Program-made: the position numbers and the translations under genes
From: Ursus arctos
Lineage: Eukaryota; Chordata; Mammalia; Carnivora; Ursidae
DNA: 64,000 bases
Direction of reading: 5' to 3'
Assembly (NCBI RefSeq): GCF_023065955.2
Contig: NW_026623056.1
Location: 87,233,256-87,297,255 of the forward strand
Notes under the pieces: model-generated
Database searches by the model: none
The model's input: only the letters and a program-made list of their open reading frames with translations
Told to the model about the DNA's origin: nothing
Shown: positions 1 through 12,761 of the stretch, piece by piece
How the letters are laid out: the number at the start of each line of letters is the position of its first letter
Position numbering within the stretch: the stretch's first letter is position 1

Positions 1-422
1 CTTGTTGAAAGGACATTGGGGCTGTTTGCAGTTTTTGGTTGTTACAGGTAAAGTTGCTATGAAAATATTAATGTACAAGTCTTTACATGGTCATGTTTTT
101 ATTTATTTTGAATAAAAACCTAATTAGGAAATGACTGGATCATATGGCAGGTGTATGCTTCACTTTTAAAGAAATTGCTAAACTCTTTTCCTGAGTGGTT
201 GTGCCATTTTGTATTCCTACCAGCAGTGTATAGGAATTTCAGTTCTTCCACATCTTGCCATATTTGGTGTGGCCAGTCTTTTTATTTAAGCCATTCTAAG
301 AGGTATGTAGTGATATCTCATTGTGTTTCCCGGTGATTAATGATGTTCGACATCTTTGCATGTGCTTATTTGCACTCTACATGTCGTCTTTGGTGAAGTT
401 TTTGTACAGACCTTTGACTTTT

Positions 423-617
423 TTTTTTTTTTTAAAGATTTTATTTATTTATTTGACAGAGAGACAGCCAGAGAGAGAGGGAACACAAGCAGGGGGAGCG
501 GGAGAGGAAGAAGCAGGCTCCTAGCGGATGAGCCTGATGTGGGGCTCGATTCTAGAACGCCGGGATCACGCCCTGAGCCGAAGGCAGCCGCTTAACGACT
601 GCGCTACCCAGGCGACC
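423..617 (-). mobile_element. Can-SINE, antisense
   Basis: Antisense copy with T tract, TTTAAAGATTTTATTTATT, GA-rich segment and complement of the tRNA-like head (GCGCTACCCAGGCGACCC). It is flanked by a 16-base direct repeat CAGACCTTTGACTTTT at 407-422 and 618-633, a clear target-site duplication. Confidence 0.93.
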
Positions 618-1540
618 CAGACCTTTGACTTTTATTCTTATTGTGGAGCTTTGAGAATTCTTTATCTATTTTGGATACAAGTCCTTTACCAGATACGTGA
701 TTTACAAAGATTTTCTTGTAGTCTATGGCTTATCTTTTCATTTTCTTTACAAAGTGTTTTGAAAAACAGGTGTTTTTAAATTTTTATGAAGTATAATTAT
801 TGATTTGATCTTTTATGGATCATGCTTTGGAAAACATTTGCCAAATTGTTCCAAGATCTAAAAGGTTTCCTATTTTTTTTCCCCTATAGATTTTACTGTG
901 TTGGGTTTTACATTTAATTATGATCCATTTGGAGTTAATATTTATAAATAGTTCTGTAAGGGGTAGCTAAAAGATCACTTTTTTGTGTGTGTGTGCAAAT
1001 TGATATCCAGTTATTCTAGAACCATTTGGCAAAAAGACTGTTCTTTCTCCACTGAATTACCTTCGTATCTTTGTTGAAAAGCAGTTGTGGGTCTGTTTCT
1101 GTTCTGTTCCATTAATCTGTTGGATTAATGGATGCCATTATGTCTTGATGCCAATGCTTTATTGTCTTTATTACTATAGCCTTATAATATGTATTGACAT
1201 CAGATAGTGTTCATCCTACAAATTTCTTCTTTTTTAAAGTGATGACTACTCTGTGTCCTTTGCATTTCCATATGAACTGTCAGATCATTTTGTGAATTTC
1301 TGTTAAGATGTCTACTAGGATGTTGATTGGGATTGTGTTGAATCCATAGATAATTTTGGGAAGAATTGACATCCTAAATAATATAGAGTCTTCAGACTCA
1401 TGCACATAGTATAACTCTCCCTCTAATTAGATTTTTCTTTAATTTCTTTAATTTTTCTAATTTTTAGTGTGCAAGTCTTTGACATTTTTTTGTCCTTCAT
1501 ACCTAAGTATTTCATATTTTTGATACTGTTATTATTATTA

Positions 1541-1656
1541 TTTTTTAAGTAGGTTCCATGCTCAGCGTGGAGCCCAAAAACTCGTGACACTGAGATCATG
1601 ACCTGAGCCAAGATCAGGAGTTGGACTCTTAACCGACTGAGCCATCCATGTGCCCC
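1541..1656 (-). mobile_element. Old tRNA-derived SINE, antisense
   Basis: Shorter, diverged SINE: TTTTTTAAGTAGGTTCCATG at the tail side, then ATCATGACCTGAGCCAAG and AACCGACTGAGCCATCCATG at the head side. Confidence 0.8.
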
Positions 1657-1781
1657 TATTATAAATGGTTTTTAAATATTAGTTTCTGATTGTAGTTGCT
1701 AGTACATAGTAATACAACTGATTTTTGTACATTGATCTTGTTTTCTGTGACTTTGCTATAAATCACAACGCCAATAGCTTT

Positions 1782-1974
1782 TTTTTTTTTGAAGATTTTT
1801 ATTTATTTGATGGAGAAGAGATAGAGAACAAGCATGGGAAGGGGCAGAGGGAGAGGGGGAAGCAGGCTCCCCACTGAACAAGGAGCTCGACCTGGGGCTT
1901 GATCCCAGGACCTTGGGATCATGACCTGAGCTGAAGGCTCAGATACTTAACTGACTGAGGCACCCAGGCACCCT
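1782..1974 (-). mobile_element. Can-SINE, antisense
   Basis: T tract, GAAGATTTTTATTTATTTGA, GA-rich middle and complement of the SINE head (CTGAGGCACCCAGGCACCC). Imperfect duplication CCAATAGCTTTT / CCAAAAGCTTTT flanks it. Confidence 0.88.
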
Positions 1975-3717
1975 CCAAAAGCTTTTGGTAGATTCCAACA
2001 GATCTTCTATGTGGGTGATTCTGTTGTCTGTGATGAGAGACAGCTTTGCTTCCTCCTTTCCAGTTTGGTTATCTTGTATTTCTTTTTCTGCCTTTCTGCG
2101 CTGTCTGGTATTCCATGGAATGTAGACTACATATCAAACATAGAATACAGTGTTGAATTAAAGTGATGGAAGAGGACTTCCTTGTCGTTTTCCTTATTTT
2201 AGAAAGGGAAACATTCAGTCACCACCACTAAGTGATGGTAACTGTGGAGTCTTTGTCGTTGTCCTTTATCAGATTGAGGAGGATCCCTTCTAGTCCCAGT
2301 TTGCTGAAAATCTTTTTTTAAAATCAACAATGGATGTTGGATTTTGTCAAGTTTTTTTTTTCTGCATCTATTGAGATTACCATGTATTTTTTTAAGTTGA
2401 TTTGATGAATAACATTGATTGATTTCTGAATGCTAAACTGACATTCCATTTCTGAAATAAAGGCCACTTGGTAATGATATATTGTCCCTCTTTTTAGATG
2501 GTAGGATTCAGTTTACTATTTCATTTAGAATTTTTGCATCTTATGTTCATGAAAATTGGGGTTTCGTTGGTTTTTCTGTGTTTTTGTTTTCTGTTTCATT
2601 GATTTCTGTCTACTCTGGATGTTCATTATTATTATTTTTTTTATTCTTTAACTTTGGATTTCATTTACATTTTTTCTGTTAAGGTAGAAAACAGGTCATT
2701 GATGTGGTATGTTTTGGTTTAAATGATGCTGCTATGTATTTTCTGTTTTTCCCATCTATTCTTTATTCCCACTTCCTCTTTCTGCTTTCTTTGGATTAAT
2801 TGAATTTTTTTTTTTTTTTTAGGATTTGATTTTTTTCCCCTTTGTTGTCTTATTCATTTTAACTCTTTGTTTTTTAATTTAGTGATTGCCTTTTATTTTA
2901 GCGCATCTACCTTCCAGTGATATTACATCACTTCACATATAATGTATTGACCTTACCATAGTGTACTTTCATTTATCTTTTACTGGTCTTTTAGCTGTTT
3001 TTACGTAGATTTTTTGCACATATGTTATAAACCCCACACTACATTATTAGTATTTTTGTTTAAATAGTTTTCTTTTAATGAGACTTAACTAATTAGAAAA
3101 ATTGTTACACATTTACCCATGTAGTTACCTTTTCTGATGTTCTTCATTCTTTTATTTAGGTCCTCTTTCCATCTGAATTCATTTTCCTTCACCTTTAGTA
3201 CTTCCTTTAACATGTTTTGTATCATAGGTCTACTAGTGACACATTCCTTTACCTTTTGTATATCTGAAATGTTTTTATATCAGTTTTGTTTTTGACAGAT
3301 ATTTTCACTGTGTGTAAAAATTCTGGATGCTACTTTTTTCTTTAAAGAATTTGAAGATGTTGCTCTTTTTTGCTTGTATTGTTTCTTTGGAGAATTTTTT
3401 CATCCTTATTTTTGTTCCTTTCTATATACATGTCTTTTTTTTTTTTTTTTTTTTTCCTGCTGCTTTTAAGATTTTCTTTTTACTGGTTTTAAGCAATTTG
3501 ATTACCTTGGTGTACCTTTCTTTATGTTTCTGGATCTTGGAATTTGTTGAATTTCTGGACTGTGGATTTGTAGTTTTTATCAAAATTGGAAAATTTTGGC
3601 TGTTGTTCTTCCAACATTTTTTCTGTGTACCTTCTTTTTTAAGGAAATTTAGTTACATATATGTTAGGGTATTTAAGTTTTTTCAGAACTCAAAGAATGT
3701 TAAATTTATTTTAATCT

Positions 3718-3902
3718 TTTTTTTTTTTAAAGATTTGATTTATTTTAGAGAGGGAGAGCTTGAGCTGGGGAGGGAGAGGGAAATACTCTCCCTGCGCTGA
3801 GCGCAGAGCCTGATGCTGGGCTCAAGCCCACGACCCTCAGATCATGACCTGAGCTGAAACCAAAAGTTGGGTGCTCAACCAGCTGAGCCTTCGAGGTGCC
3901 CC
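3718..3902 (-). mobile_element. Can-SINE, antisense
   Basis: T tract then AAAGATTTGATTTATTTTAG, GA-rich part, AACCAGCTGAGCCTTCGAGG head complement. TTAATC-T(n) flanks both sides. Confidence 0.87.
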
Positions 3903-4352
3903 TTAATCCTTTTTTCCTATTTCGTTCTGTTTTGACAGCTAATTTAGGTGTTGAGTAGTGGGTTGGAATTCTGCGATCCTTTTTATTGCTATCTCTTCAA
4001 GTTCACCAGTCTTTTCTTCTGCAGTGTCTAATCTGTTAATCTCATCCAGTGTGTTTTTAATTTTACGTATTGTAGTTTTAATTTGTACAAGTTCAGTTTG
4101 TGTCTTTTAGAAAATATTTGCTACAATTCCCCTTAACTATTTGAATGTGTGGAATATGGTTATAATATTTGTTTTAATGTCTTCACTTGCTAATTCTATG
4201 GGCTGTGTTGATTCCAGATTGATTTCCTCTCATCATAGGTTGTGTTTTCCTCATTTTTTTTCCATGCATAATAATTTTGATTGTGTGCCAGACATTTGTG
4301 AATTTTTACTTTGTTGAGTGCTGAGTATTTTTACATCCTTATAAATTTTCTT

Positions 4353-4555
4353 TTTTTTTTTTTTTAAGATTTTATTTATTTATTTGACAGAGATAGAAAC
4401 AGTCAGTGAGAGAGGGAACACAAGCAGGGGGAGGGGGAGAGGAAGAAGCAGGCTCATAGCAGAAGAGCCTGATGTGGGGCTGGATCCCAGATCGCCGGGA
4501 TCACGCCCTGAGCTGAAGGCAGACGCTTAACCGCTGTGCCACCCAGGCGCCCCCC
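4353..4555 (-). mobile_element. Can-SINE, antisense, with clear target-site duplication
   Basis: Well-preserved copy ending CCACCCAGGCGCCCC. The 14-base TTATAAATTTTCTT occurs at 4339-4352 and again at 4557-4570, marking the insertion site. The low divergence suggests a rather recent insertion. Confidence 0.93.
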
Positions 4556-4756
4556 GTTATAAATTTTCTTGACCTTCTTTTCAGAGACAGGTAATTTGAA
4601 AATAATTTGATCTTTTGAGTCAGACTTCTGAGATTTTGTAAGGGAGAACAGCAAGTATTTAATCTAATTATTTTTCACTCCTGAGAAGATACTGCCCTTT
4701 ATACCATTTATCTTGGTGCTTCCCAGTCTGGTTGTTGTGTTTGTTTGTTTGTTTGC

Positions 4757-4855
4757 TTTTAAGATTTTAAGTAATCTTTACACCCAATGTGGGGCTCAAA
4801 CTCACAACCCAGAGAACAAGGGTTGCATGCTTTATTGACTGAGCCAGCCAGTTTG
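4757..4855 (-). mobile_element. Old tRNA-derived SINE, antisense
   Basis: Diverged short SINE: TTTTAAGATTTTAAGTAATC, CCAATGTGGGGCTCAAACTC, GACTGAGCCAGCCAG head complement. Confidence 0.8.
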
Positions 4856-6149
4856 TTGCCTAGCTTCTCATAGTTTGCTGGCCTTTTTTGGCATTCCTTG
4901 GCTTCTGTTGCATTATCCTGATCTCTGCCTTCATCTTCACATGATGTACTCCCTGTGTGCATGTCTGTTTCTGTGTCCAAATTTCTTTTTCTTGTAAGGG
5001 CACCAGTCAGATTAAGGCGAACCCTAATGGCTTTGTCTTAATTAATTATATCTGCAATGTTCCTATTTCTAAATGAGGTCACATGCTGAGGTACTTGGGG
5101 TTAGCACAATTAAACCTGTAGTATCCACCCCCAGCCCGACATACCACTTTTATGCTCTTAGAGTCTTAACTTTTTGTTCTTCCCTTCTCTCGGGCTGCCC
5201 ATTTTCTTTTCCTCTGCATATCTTACTTAAGAACCCCCTACTAGTGAATTAATCTATATTTAGAAGGCATTTTTACTGTGCCTTTTATTATAAGTATTTA
5301 CATGGCTATTTGTTGCACAGACTTGTAATAGTTTTGAAGAACTGGAGAGGACTTGTTTTTGGAATTGTGTCCTAGTTCTTTGCTCCCACCCTAGTACCAT
5401 GTGTAGTAGTACTTTATAACTAGTGGTTACTTGAACTGAATGTATTAAGGATTGTGTCTAAGTAGACAAGTTGTAGGAATGAAACTAATTTAAACATTTA
5501 GGAAGGATTGGAGGCTTAGGAATCTGGAGGTCGGGAAGCCAGTTGGGAGGTGTTCATAGTAAGCCAGGCATGCATGAATTTATTAAATAAGTACTCATTG
5601 AGCTTACTAAGTACAGAAACCTCTAATAGGTGTTAGGAATAGATAGACCTGTGAAAGTATCAGAATCTGTCTTCTATTATGGAATTTACTGTCTGTGAAG
5701 AGTTACGAGGTAAGAGAACAGAGAAGATGCATACGAAGGAATTTCCTATGGAACCCTAGACAGAACTTGAAGAATGATTAGTCCTTCAGGGTAGAGAATG
5801 AAGAAGAGTCAAAGAAGCATGATATCAAACCTGGCTGAGTGAGAGAGTATTTTGTTAGTGGAAATGGGAAGTCAGATAAAGACATTCTTTTTTAGGTAGG
5901 AAGATAGATAAAAGATAGATAAAAAGATAAAATAAGGAAACTCAAGTAAAAATTCCACATTGTAGAAAATTCAGAAATGAATAGTGAATTGGTCAACATG
6001 GGTCTTGCTTTCCCATGAAAGAGAGCTCATGAGCAGTTAATTGGGTGGAGGGGCTGATGATAGAGTCAAGAGCAGGGCTTCTTGGGTATGTGATGTCCTG
6101 AAAATGTTTGAAGGAGGAGTGCAAGGGCTAGAGACTGGGAGGGGATACT

Positions 6150-6300
6150 GGGATGATCATTTCTATTTCACTGATGAGGAAGCTGCGGCACAGAAAGCTA
6201 AGAAGGGTGCTCAAGAACATAGGTTGTAAGTGGTGGAGCTAGAATTCAAACCTGGGTTGTATGGGTTTTTGTTCTGTGCTTATAGGCAGTACTCTGTGCT
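6150..6300 (+). repeat. MIR SINE relic
   Basis: Core signature of MIR: CACTGATGAGGAAGCTGCGG, then CACAGAAAG, a degenerate AGTGGTGGAGCTAGAATTCA and AAACCTGGGTTG. Confidence 0.75.
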
Positions 6301-6584
6301 TGTCGCTAATATTTTTCTTTAAATCTGCTCATTTAATATGTCAAGTTTCTTTCGTAAAGAAACTGGAATGCTATGAGAAAGTTACATCAGCCTCACTTGT
6401 CACTGATGGAAGACAGGAATAAAAGTAAGAAAACCAGAGTAATTCTGTTAAATTCACGAAATGTACAGAATGTATACCTGAAAATAATGGAACTGTTTAT
6501 GATCAGTTAGTAACTAAGGAATATTCTGGTAGGTGTCAGGTGGTTTAAGATAATGAAATGGTGTGTGATACCAGGAACGAATAC

Positions 6585-6690
6585 TGAGCATTTATTGTGC
6601 CAAGCTTTTCTCTCGGTGCTGAGTATGTATTAGTGGGCGAGACAGAGTCCTTGCTTTCATGGAGCTTGCATTCTAATGGATAGAGATACA
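6585..6690 (+). repeat. Ancient mammalian repeat (L2/CR1-like)
   Basis: Contains the widespread motif order CTGAGCATTTATTGTGCCAA, GGTGCTGAGTATG, CATGGAGCTTGCATTCTAAT. Class assignment is tentative. Confidence 0.5.
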
Positions 6691-7684
6691 CTGTAAACAT
6701 CTAAACAAGTAGATAGTTGGGGGAGCTGCAGTTTTTGCTAGGAGGGCCAGGGGTGTTCTCTCCAAGGGAGTGCTTTACTTCTGGTTCATTTGACTTGTAT
6801 CAGATGAGTGTGTGTCCATGGGTTATTCCAGCTTGTAGTGACAATCACAGTCATGCATAAGCTCTTGGAAACCTATTCTTGTGTCCTGAACAACCACACT
6901 TTTTTCCAGTGGGAGTAGAGAAATGGCAGTTGTTCATATGAAAGCCCAGGAATCTCCAGATGTAATTGCTGACCATTGTCACAAAGCCAAGAAAGAGGCC
7001 GGAATTTAGTGGCCTGGTCTTAATATTGGTAGTCTTAACATTCTTATTATTGTTTATTTAGGGATAAGAGCTTCTCTGCTTTTAAAACAGTGAGTAGATT
7101 TTGCCACCAGAAATGTCTTAGGCATTAAGAAAAGGAAGTAGTAGTATGTGGAAGATTTAGGTGTTGAAAGTCTTGCTAGTGACCCATACATACGGCCCAT
7201 ATTCCTCAGTAGTTAATGTGGAAGAACATTTTATCACTGAAAGTTGGAAAAAGTTTTCTTGAGCAATAGGTCTCTCAGTTCACTTATTTTGCATAAAATA
7301 GATTACACTGTGCTGTCTCATTTATCTGTTTCCTTCTTGTTGGAATATTTCTGAAAACAAAGGCATATTAACTTTTTTCTAAAACATATTGAACTACATG
7401 CATAACGATTAAATGCTCACTGCAGCAAGTGCAATGCAGCTGACAAGTTGCATTTTTCAGAAATTGAAAAAGAAAATAGCCTGTTCTCGTCCATGGGGAG
7501 AATTTTTTTTTTTTCATTTTAATTGTCATTAAGTAGTTAATGGGGAAATTGGTACTACTTTCCAGCTATTAAATATTTTACTGTCTTGATATTAGAGAAT
7601 TCATAGCATGAAAGCAGCTTTTAAATTCTTCAGTTTTGAATTTGTGTGGTGGTTTAGAATTTTTAAAGTATGTTCACATGTTGG

Positions 7685-7775
7685 AATGATTTGTCATCCC
7701 CACTTTTCGGAAAGGACAACTAAGCCTTGGAGAAGGTCAAGGTCATACTGTGTGTTAGTAGGACTGAGGCTAGAA
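7685..7775 (+). repeat. MIR SINE relic
   Basis: Degenerate MIR core: CATCCCCACTTTTCGGAAAG, AAGGTCAAGGTCATACTG, GGACTGAGGCTAGAATTTG. Confidence 0.6.
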
Positions 7776-8392
7776 TTTGTTTATGCTTTTTAATGCAGTA
7801 TTTACTCATTGCCTCTTGTATGCCATAGGCATTGTAGCCATTAAAACTAGCTAGTCCTGGCTGGCACCCCTACTTCTGCTATTAAAGCACAATATCCGGA
7901 TCAGCAGAAGGAGTTCCTGCTCTGCTACTGTTCTCTCTGTAATTCTGGTGTATGCAGTTTTTGATAAGACTCACTGCTCTACCAGTTGAGATTCTAGTCT
8001 TGGTGACCATTCCTCATTGTTTAGCACTTGTCCTCCTCGTCAGTGATAGTGATGGCTGGGGAGGGGAGGAGAGGGCACAGCTTTACGTATAATAATCTCC
8101 CTACTCTCCTAATAGGAGAAATTGGTTCTTTTGTATCCCCCTCCTCAATCTGTGTTTGAGTCTCATGAGGTTGACTTAGTTGAGTCATAATAATTTTTGA
8201 GTGCTATTACATGCTCATTCACCAAAGATTTGTCAGTGAATGGAAGCAGCAGTTCCATCCTTAAGGACCTTGTATTATAGTTGGGGTGAAAGAGATAATA
8301 ACAGAAATACATGTATTGTAGAAATATATAATATGTATATAAGTAAATAATATTTTATATAACTATGTGTAATATATAAATATATTAGCATG

Positions 8393-8425
8393 TGTATATA
8401 TATATATATATGCGTATGTATATGA
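8393..8425. repeat. TA-rich microsatellite
   Basis: Alternating TA run with TG/CG interruptions, inside an AT-rich patch (about 8290-8430). Confidence 0.8.
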
Positions 8426-8464
8426 ATGATAATTTCAGAGTGCCTCATACTAATGTTGCTTCTG

Positions 8465-8660
8465 ATGCCTCAAGACCTCAAATCCAGCCTGCTGCCTTTT
8501 TGATAAACACACAGCCACACTCCCTGGTTTAGGTATTGTGTGTGGCTGCCTTTGTGCTACAAGGGCAGAGTTGATTAATTGCAACAGAGACTGTGTGCTT
8601 CACAAAGTCTAAAATAATCACACTTTGACTAAGAAAAAGTTGGCTGACCCCTGCACAAGA
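8465..8660 (+). mobile_element. hAT-type non-autonomous DNA transposon relic
   Basis: Matches, from memory, the common mammalian hAT-family relic containing ACACAGCCACACTCC, GTGTGGCTGCCTTTGTGCTA, GGCAGAGTTGATTAATTGCA and the end GTTGGCTGACCCCTG. The left part is shortened. Confidence 0.65.
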
Positions 8661-10131
8661 CCTTGACAGCCATTGTACTTGAAGGTATGGTTCAGCTTCA
8701 AAGCTAGAAAATAAAAGATTGATCTGAGTAGCCAACGGTGATGGCAGATGGTTGGAACTTTGGGGTGTAGAGGTAGTTTCCATCCCCTGGGTGTGGGATG
8801 GATCACTGTGGTAAATTAAGAGGTGGAGGTGACTAATTTTGCTTTGAGGTGGGCAACCTGTTAACGCTTTCAGAGAACATTTATTGTTGGTGTTTTCTGT
8901 TAAGTATGAATTGTGTATTGTTATTTAAAAACAGTACCTTAAAATGATAAAGTAATAAAAGTATATATAAGGTAGATAATGAAAGTTGCTCTTGTTTCCC
9001 TAGAGTCCCACTCCTCAGAAGTATTGTTATTAAGAGCTGTTAAGAGATGTTTTCTGTCTAAATATTACCTTCTTCCAAATAATTTTTTAAAATCTGTATT
9101 TTTGATCTTTTTCCCCATTGTGACTTCTTGGTTGACTTGATTCCTCAAAATGCAATGAATAATGGGTTTATAGTTGAGTATTTGTTACATAATATTAATG
9201 TAAAATATTTTAGAAAGGATTTTAATAGAAACCTTTCTGTCCATTGATGAGTTGACACTGTAGATTTTAAAAATTATCCTTTATTCCAAATATTAAAGTA
9301 CTTGTGTGATATCATCACTATTTTAAATCTTACAAATTTTAATAAAAATTCTTATTCTACCCATAACCCGATCACCTGGGATCTAAGAGAGTCCAAATTG
9401 TTAGAAGTTGGGGTCTCTTCTGTATTTTTAAAAGCTCCCCAAGTGAACTATTGAGAAGGTAGCACTTTTTATAATACAACTTTTCATTATGAAAATTTAT
9501 AGGAAAATAAGTAAATTTGTAGGAAAATATGCTTCTAGTATAGGTCATGATTTCTCCTGGAAGAAAATTTGTATACTGAGCTTTTTGAATTTAGATACTG
9601 AACAGAGGAGAGAAATATATGTATAAAACAGGGATTATTTAATTTGGTTTGAATGTTCATATCAGTTCTTTCCCTCACCCTCTGCTTTTGTACCTTTTCT
9701 CCAAGAAAAAGTCTACCCCCTCAAAACCAAAACCACATATTCTTAACTTCTTGGAGGTAACTTTATATTAGTGCAGATGGTAAGTGTCCTATATTTGATC
9801 AGTGATTTCAAATGTGGAAATAACATTTAAGTATTTATTAACCTTTCTAGGTATATATTAATACCTGTATTCATTTTGGTAGGCTAATGGGTATAACAAA
9901 TATAGCCAGCCTATCAGTGGTTTAAATCAGTAAAGTTTATTTCTTGCTCATGTAATAGCCCATTGACGTCTATTCCAGGGGATAACTGCCCTGCTGTATA
10001 CAATTATTCAGGGATGGTAGACATTTTTCATATGCTATATACATACATACAGTGTCCAGAGGTCATCACCCTAGGTTTTAGCTTTCAGTCATCAGATTGG
10101 GGAAAAAGATATGTTATACATGGGAGATTTT

Positions 10132-10334
10132 TTCTTTTTTAAAGATTTATTTATTTATTTGAAAGAGAGAGAGGGAGGGAGAGAGAAAGAGAGAAAGGAG
10201 GGACAGAGGGAGAGTAAGAGAAGCAGGCTCCCTGCTGAGTGCAGAGCCTGAGGCAGGGTTTGATCTCTTGACCCTGAGCCAAAATCAAGAGCCTGACCAT
10301 TAACCAATTAAGGACTAAGCGACTCAGGTGCCCC
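10132..10334 (-). mobile_element. Can-SINE, antisense
   Basis: AAAGATTTATTTATTTATTT, a long GA-rich section, and head complement GCGACTCAGGTGCCCC. Flanking duplication TACATGGGAGATTTT (10117-10131) and TACATGGGAGGTTTTT (10335-10350). Confidence 0.92.
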
Positions 10335-11072
10335 TACATGGGAGGTTTTTATGGGTTAGGCCTGTAATACCACTCAAATGTTGATATTCCATTGGCCAGA
10401 TCTTAGTTACAGGGCTATGTTAGCTGCAGGGGAGCTAGTTGCATCAGTCAGGAAAAAGAAATGCCTTTGGTTATTGATGAACAATCCAGTCCATATGACA
10501 AATGCAGCCACCATAAATGTCATCAGCAAGACATTGATTTATTCTACGTAGTTATTACTTTCATTGTTCCTTTACTCATTCTCCCATGTTTCTGCTAAAT
10601 AACCAACCCCCCACCTGTAATCTTTTTTGGGGGGTGGTGGTGATGGTCCCTCATTGTTCATTTATGTGTGATAGTCAAGGTTCTTGGATGCAGACAATAG
10701 ATACTCATCCTTGGCTAACTTGGGCAGAAGAAAATGAATTTAATGGAGGGCTGTAAGTTTGCCAGAGAATTGATTGGAAAGCTGGATACTATGCTAGAAA
10801 AATAAGTAGGAACCAAAGAGGCAGGCGGCAGAGGACACAGCCAGGGTTGAGCCATCGGCCCTTCTAGTTAGGGTGCCACTCGTGGCATTTCACAGTGAAT
10901 GTCTGTGTGAATGTGCTCTCACTGTCTTGCAGGAGTGACCCCTCAAGTTCTTAAACTCTGACTGAGCAGGAACGTTTGACTGTTCAAACTTAGTTACTAG
11001 CAAGCCCTGTTTACCGAGATGTAAGCAAAGTGGATCTTTGCTACTGTTTGGGTTTTATAGTAGGAGGCATGG

Positions 11073-11075
<3 letters not shown>

Positions 11076-11109
<34 letters not shown>
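11076..11109. repeat. (TG)n microsatellite
   Basis: About 17 uninterrupted TG units. Confidence 0.95.
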
Positions 11110-11110
<1 letters not shown>

Positions 11111-11234
11111 TTTCGTGATACCCACAAACTATGATGAGTGCCCTGATAACAAATGACCAAAGAATGACAAACACTTCAGGACCTTTTCATCAGGAGAACA
11201 GATCCCGTGTTGTGGTATAAGATAGGAGAGACTG

Positions 11235-11345
11235 TTTTTCAGTCTTGATTTTGCCACTGACCTTTTTGGACAAGTCATTAAACCTCTCTGGGTAGCAAGT
11301 GCCCCCTCTGTAAATTGAGGTGGGGAAGTTGATATCTAATAATAT
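11235..11345 (+). repeat. MIR SINE relic
   Basis: MIR signature TTGCCACTGACCTTTTTGGA, CAAGTCATTAAACCTCTCTG, CCTCTGTAAATTGAGG. Confidence 0.7.
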
Positions 11346-12223
11346 CTGTTTATCTACTCGTTAAATAAACATTTACTGAGTGCCTTTATATTCTGGCATA
11401 ATAGACATGAGTAAGATATGTTAGCCTTACCATAGTTCAGTGGGCGAGTGGATGAATCATTCTAATATAATTTGGGTGAAGTGCTCTAAATAGCTCAGCC
11501 CAGGGTGGTAAGGTAGCTCATGATGGGTACCTCATCCAGACAAGGGGGCAAGAGTGTTGTGGGCAGGGGTTCAGAGGTCGCTGTTTGCTTTATGCACCCA
11601 TTCATTTAATCGTGTCTCCATGAAGCCTTTGTACTGTTGCAGTTAGGAGAATACACAGCTCAGGCCAGTCCTTCCCTCAAGGGTACGGATTGTGAGGGCA
11701 TTCTGATTAACCTCAGCACAGAGCATGCTTGCTGTGTTTACAGCAGAAGAGTAAGGGAAGGATGAAGCAGGGAGTAATTCACTCTTAAGATTCTGGAAAG
11801 GTTCCTTAGAGAAGATAACGTCAGATCTGGGTCTTGAAGTTAGAGTTCAAGATTTCTAGGAGCAGAAAAGAGGAGAACAGGGACAGTATTCTGGGCAGGA
11901 AACAGTTCTGTGCAGGCACCATCAGTGCACCTGAGAGGAAGATGTGTATGGAGGGACGGGATGGAGAGAATGGTGGCCAATGAGGCAAGAAGTGTAAACC
12001 CTTAAAACTGGACACTCTGGTGTTTTAAAGTGTTGATTCTGTAACTTTTAGAGGAAGCAGATTTGACTGCATTGGGCAGAATTGACTTAAGGCATGGAGC
12101 CTAGAGGCGGAGCAGTTACTGTGGAGTCCCCTCTCATCACTTTCTTCTGAATTAGGCTCTTGACAGCATGAGAGCGAACAGATTTGTGAGACATTCCTGA
12201 GGCCAGAGTCACAGAATGTAAGT

Positions 12224-12225
<2 letters not shown>

Positions 12226-12260
<35 letters not shown>
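12226..12260. repeat. (TG)n microsatellite
   Basis: About 17 uninterrupted GT units following CAGAATGTAAGTAGA. Confidence 0.95.
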
Positions 12261-12262
<2 letters not shown>

Positions 12263-12761
12263 GGAGGTGGAAATGAGAGAGTGAGTTAAGACCGAGGTTT
12301 CTAGCTTGAGTGGATGGATGGGGAGATAACCATTTGTAGAAGTGGGTCGCACTTGGGACTCACGCCTGCTCTCCAGCCCGGGCTGCCGTGGCTAATAAGC
12401 GTGCTGTGCCTTCCGGCTGAGGCTCAGGTTGGCCTTGGCGTCTGTGATACGCCGGCTCCAGACAGCCACTGCCAGTCTGTGGAGTTTGCACTTGAGGGCA
12501 AGCCTGGTCGCCCTCTCTGCTCTACGGGATGGGAAGGGGAAGAGGCGTACCCTGTTCTGTGGTCCCCTCTCCCCCTCCTCCAGTTTCTTTTTGCCGTGTT
12601 TTATTGTCTTCAAAACACTGATCATTTTCTTATATTCTCAGATTTGCTTATTATCTGCGAGTTCCCCTGTCACTGGCAATAAGGTACCAGCCTAGGAGGC
12701 CAGAGACTTTGCTCACGATCTTCATATGTATGTCTTCAGTGTTATGAACTTTGTCCAGAAC

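Larger units (their letters stand above)
1..5170 (-). mobile_element. Old L1 (L1M-type), antisense, interrupted by SINEs
   Basis: The left end reads as the complement of a mammalian L1 3' region, including the familiar GTAGTGATATCTCATTG string near 307-325. The T-rich sequence that follows to about 4.7 kb matches the complement of L1 ORF2 and 5' sequence in order, so the element runs on the minus strand with its 5' end to the right. Frames are broken throughout. Six SINEs have inserted into it. Boundaries and subfamily are approximate; 4990-5120 may be a separate old LTR-like repeat. Confidence 0.7.

Noticed and set aside
418..640. SINE bodies as tRNA genes
   Set aside because: They derive from a tRNA but have no intact cloverleaf; each has SINE tail and target duplication.
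3327..3800. 157-codon Phe-rich open frame (+)
   Set aside because: Reads through T-rich antisense L1 and into a SINE; Phe/Leu richness is a by-product of T runs.
10040..10060. ATACATACATACAG as possible start-codon exon (ATG CAT ACA G)
   Set aside because: The required string ATGCATACAG followed by a donor is absent; the start-codon exon is outside the window.
11076..12260. Repeated TG tracts as a CRISPR-like or satellite array
   Set aside because: They are separate plain microsatellites without spacers or a longer unit.
12314..12682. 122-codon open frame in a GC-richer patch
   Set aside because: No recognisable protein; overlapping open frames on both strands point to composition, and CpG density is too low for a promoter island.
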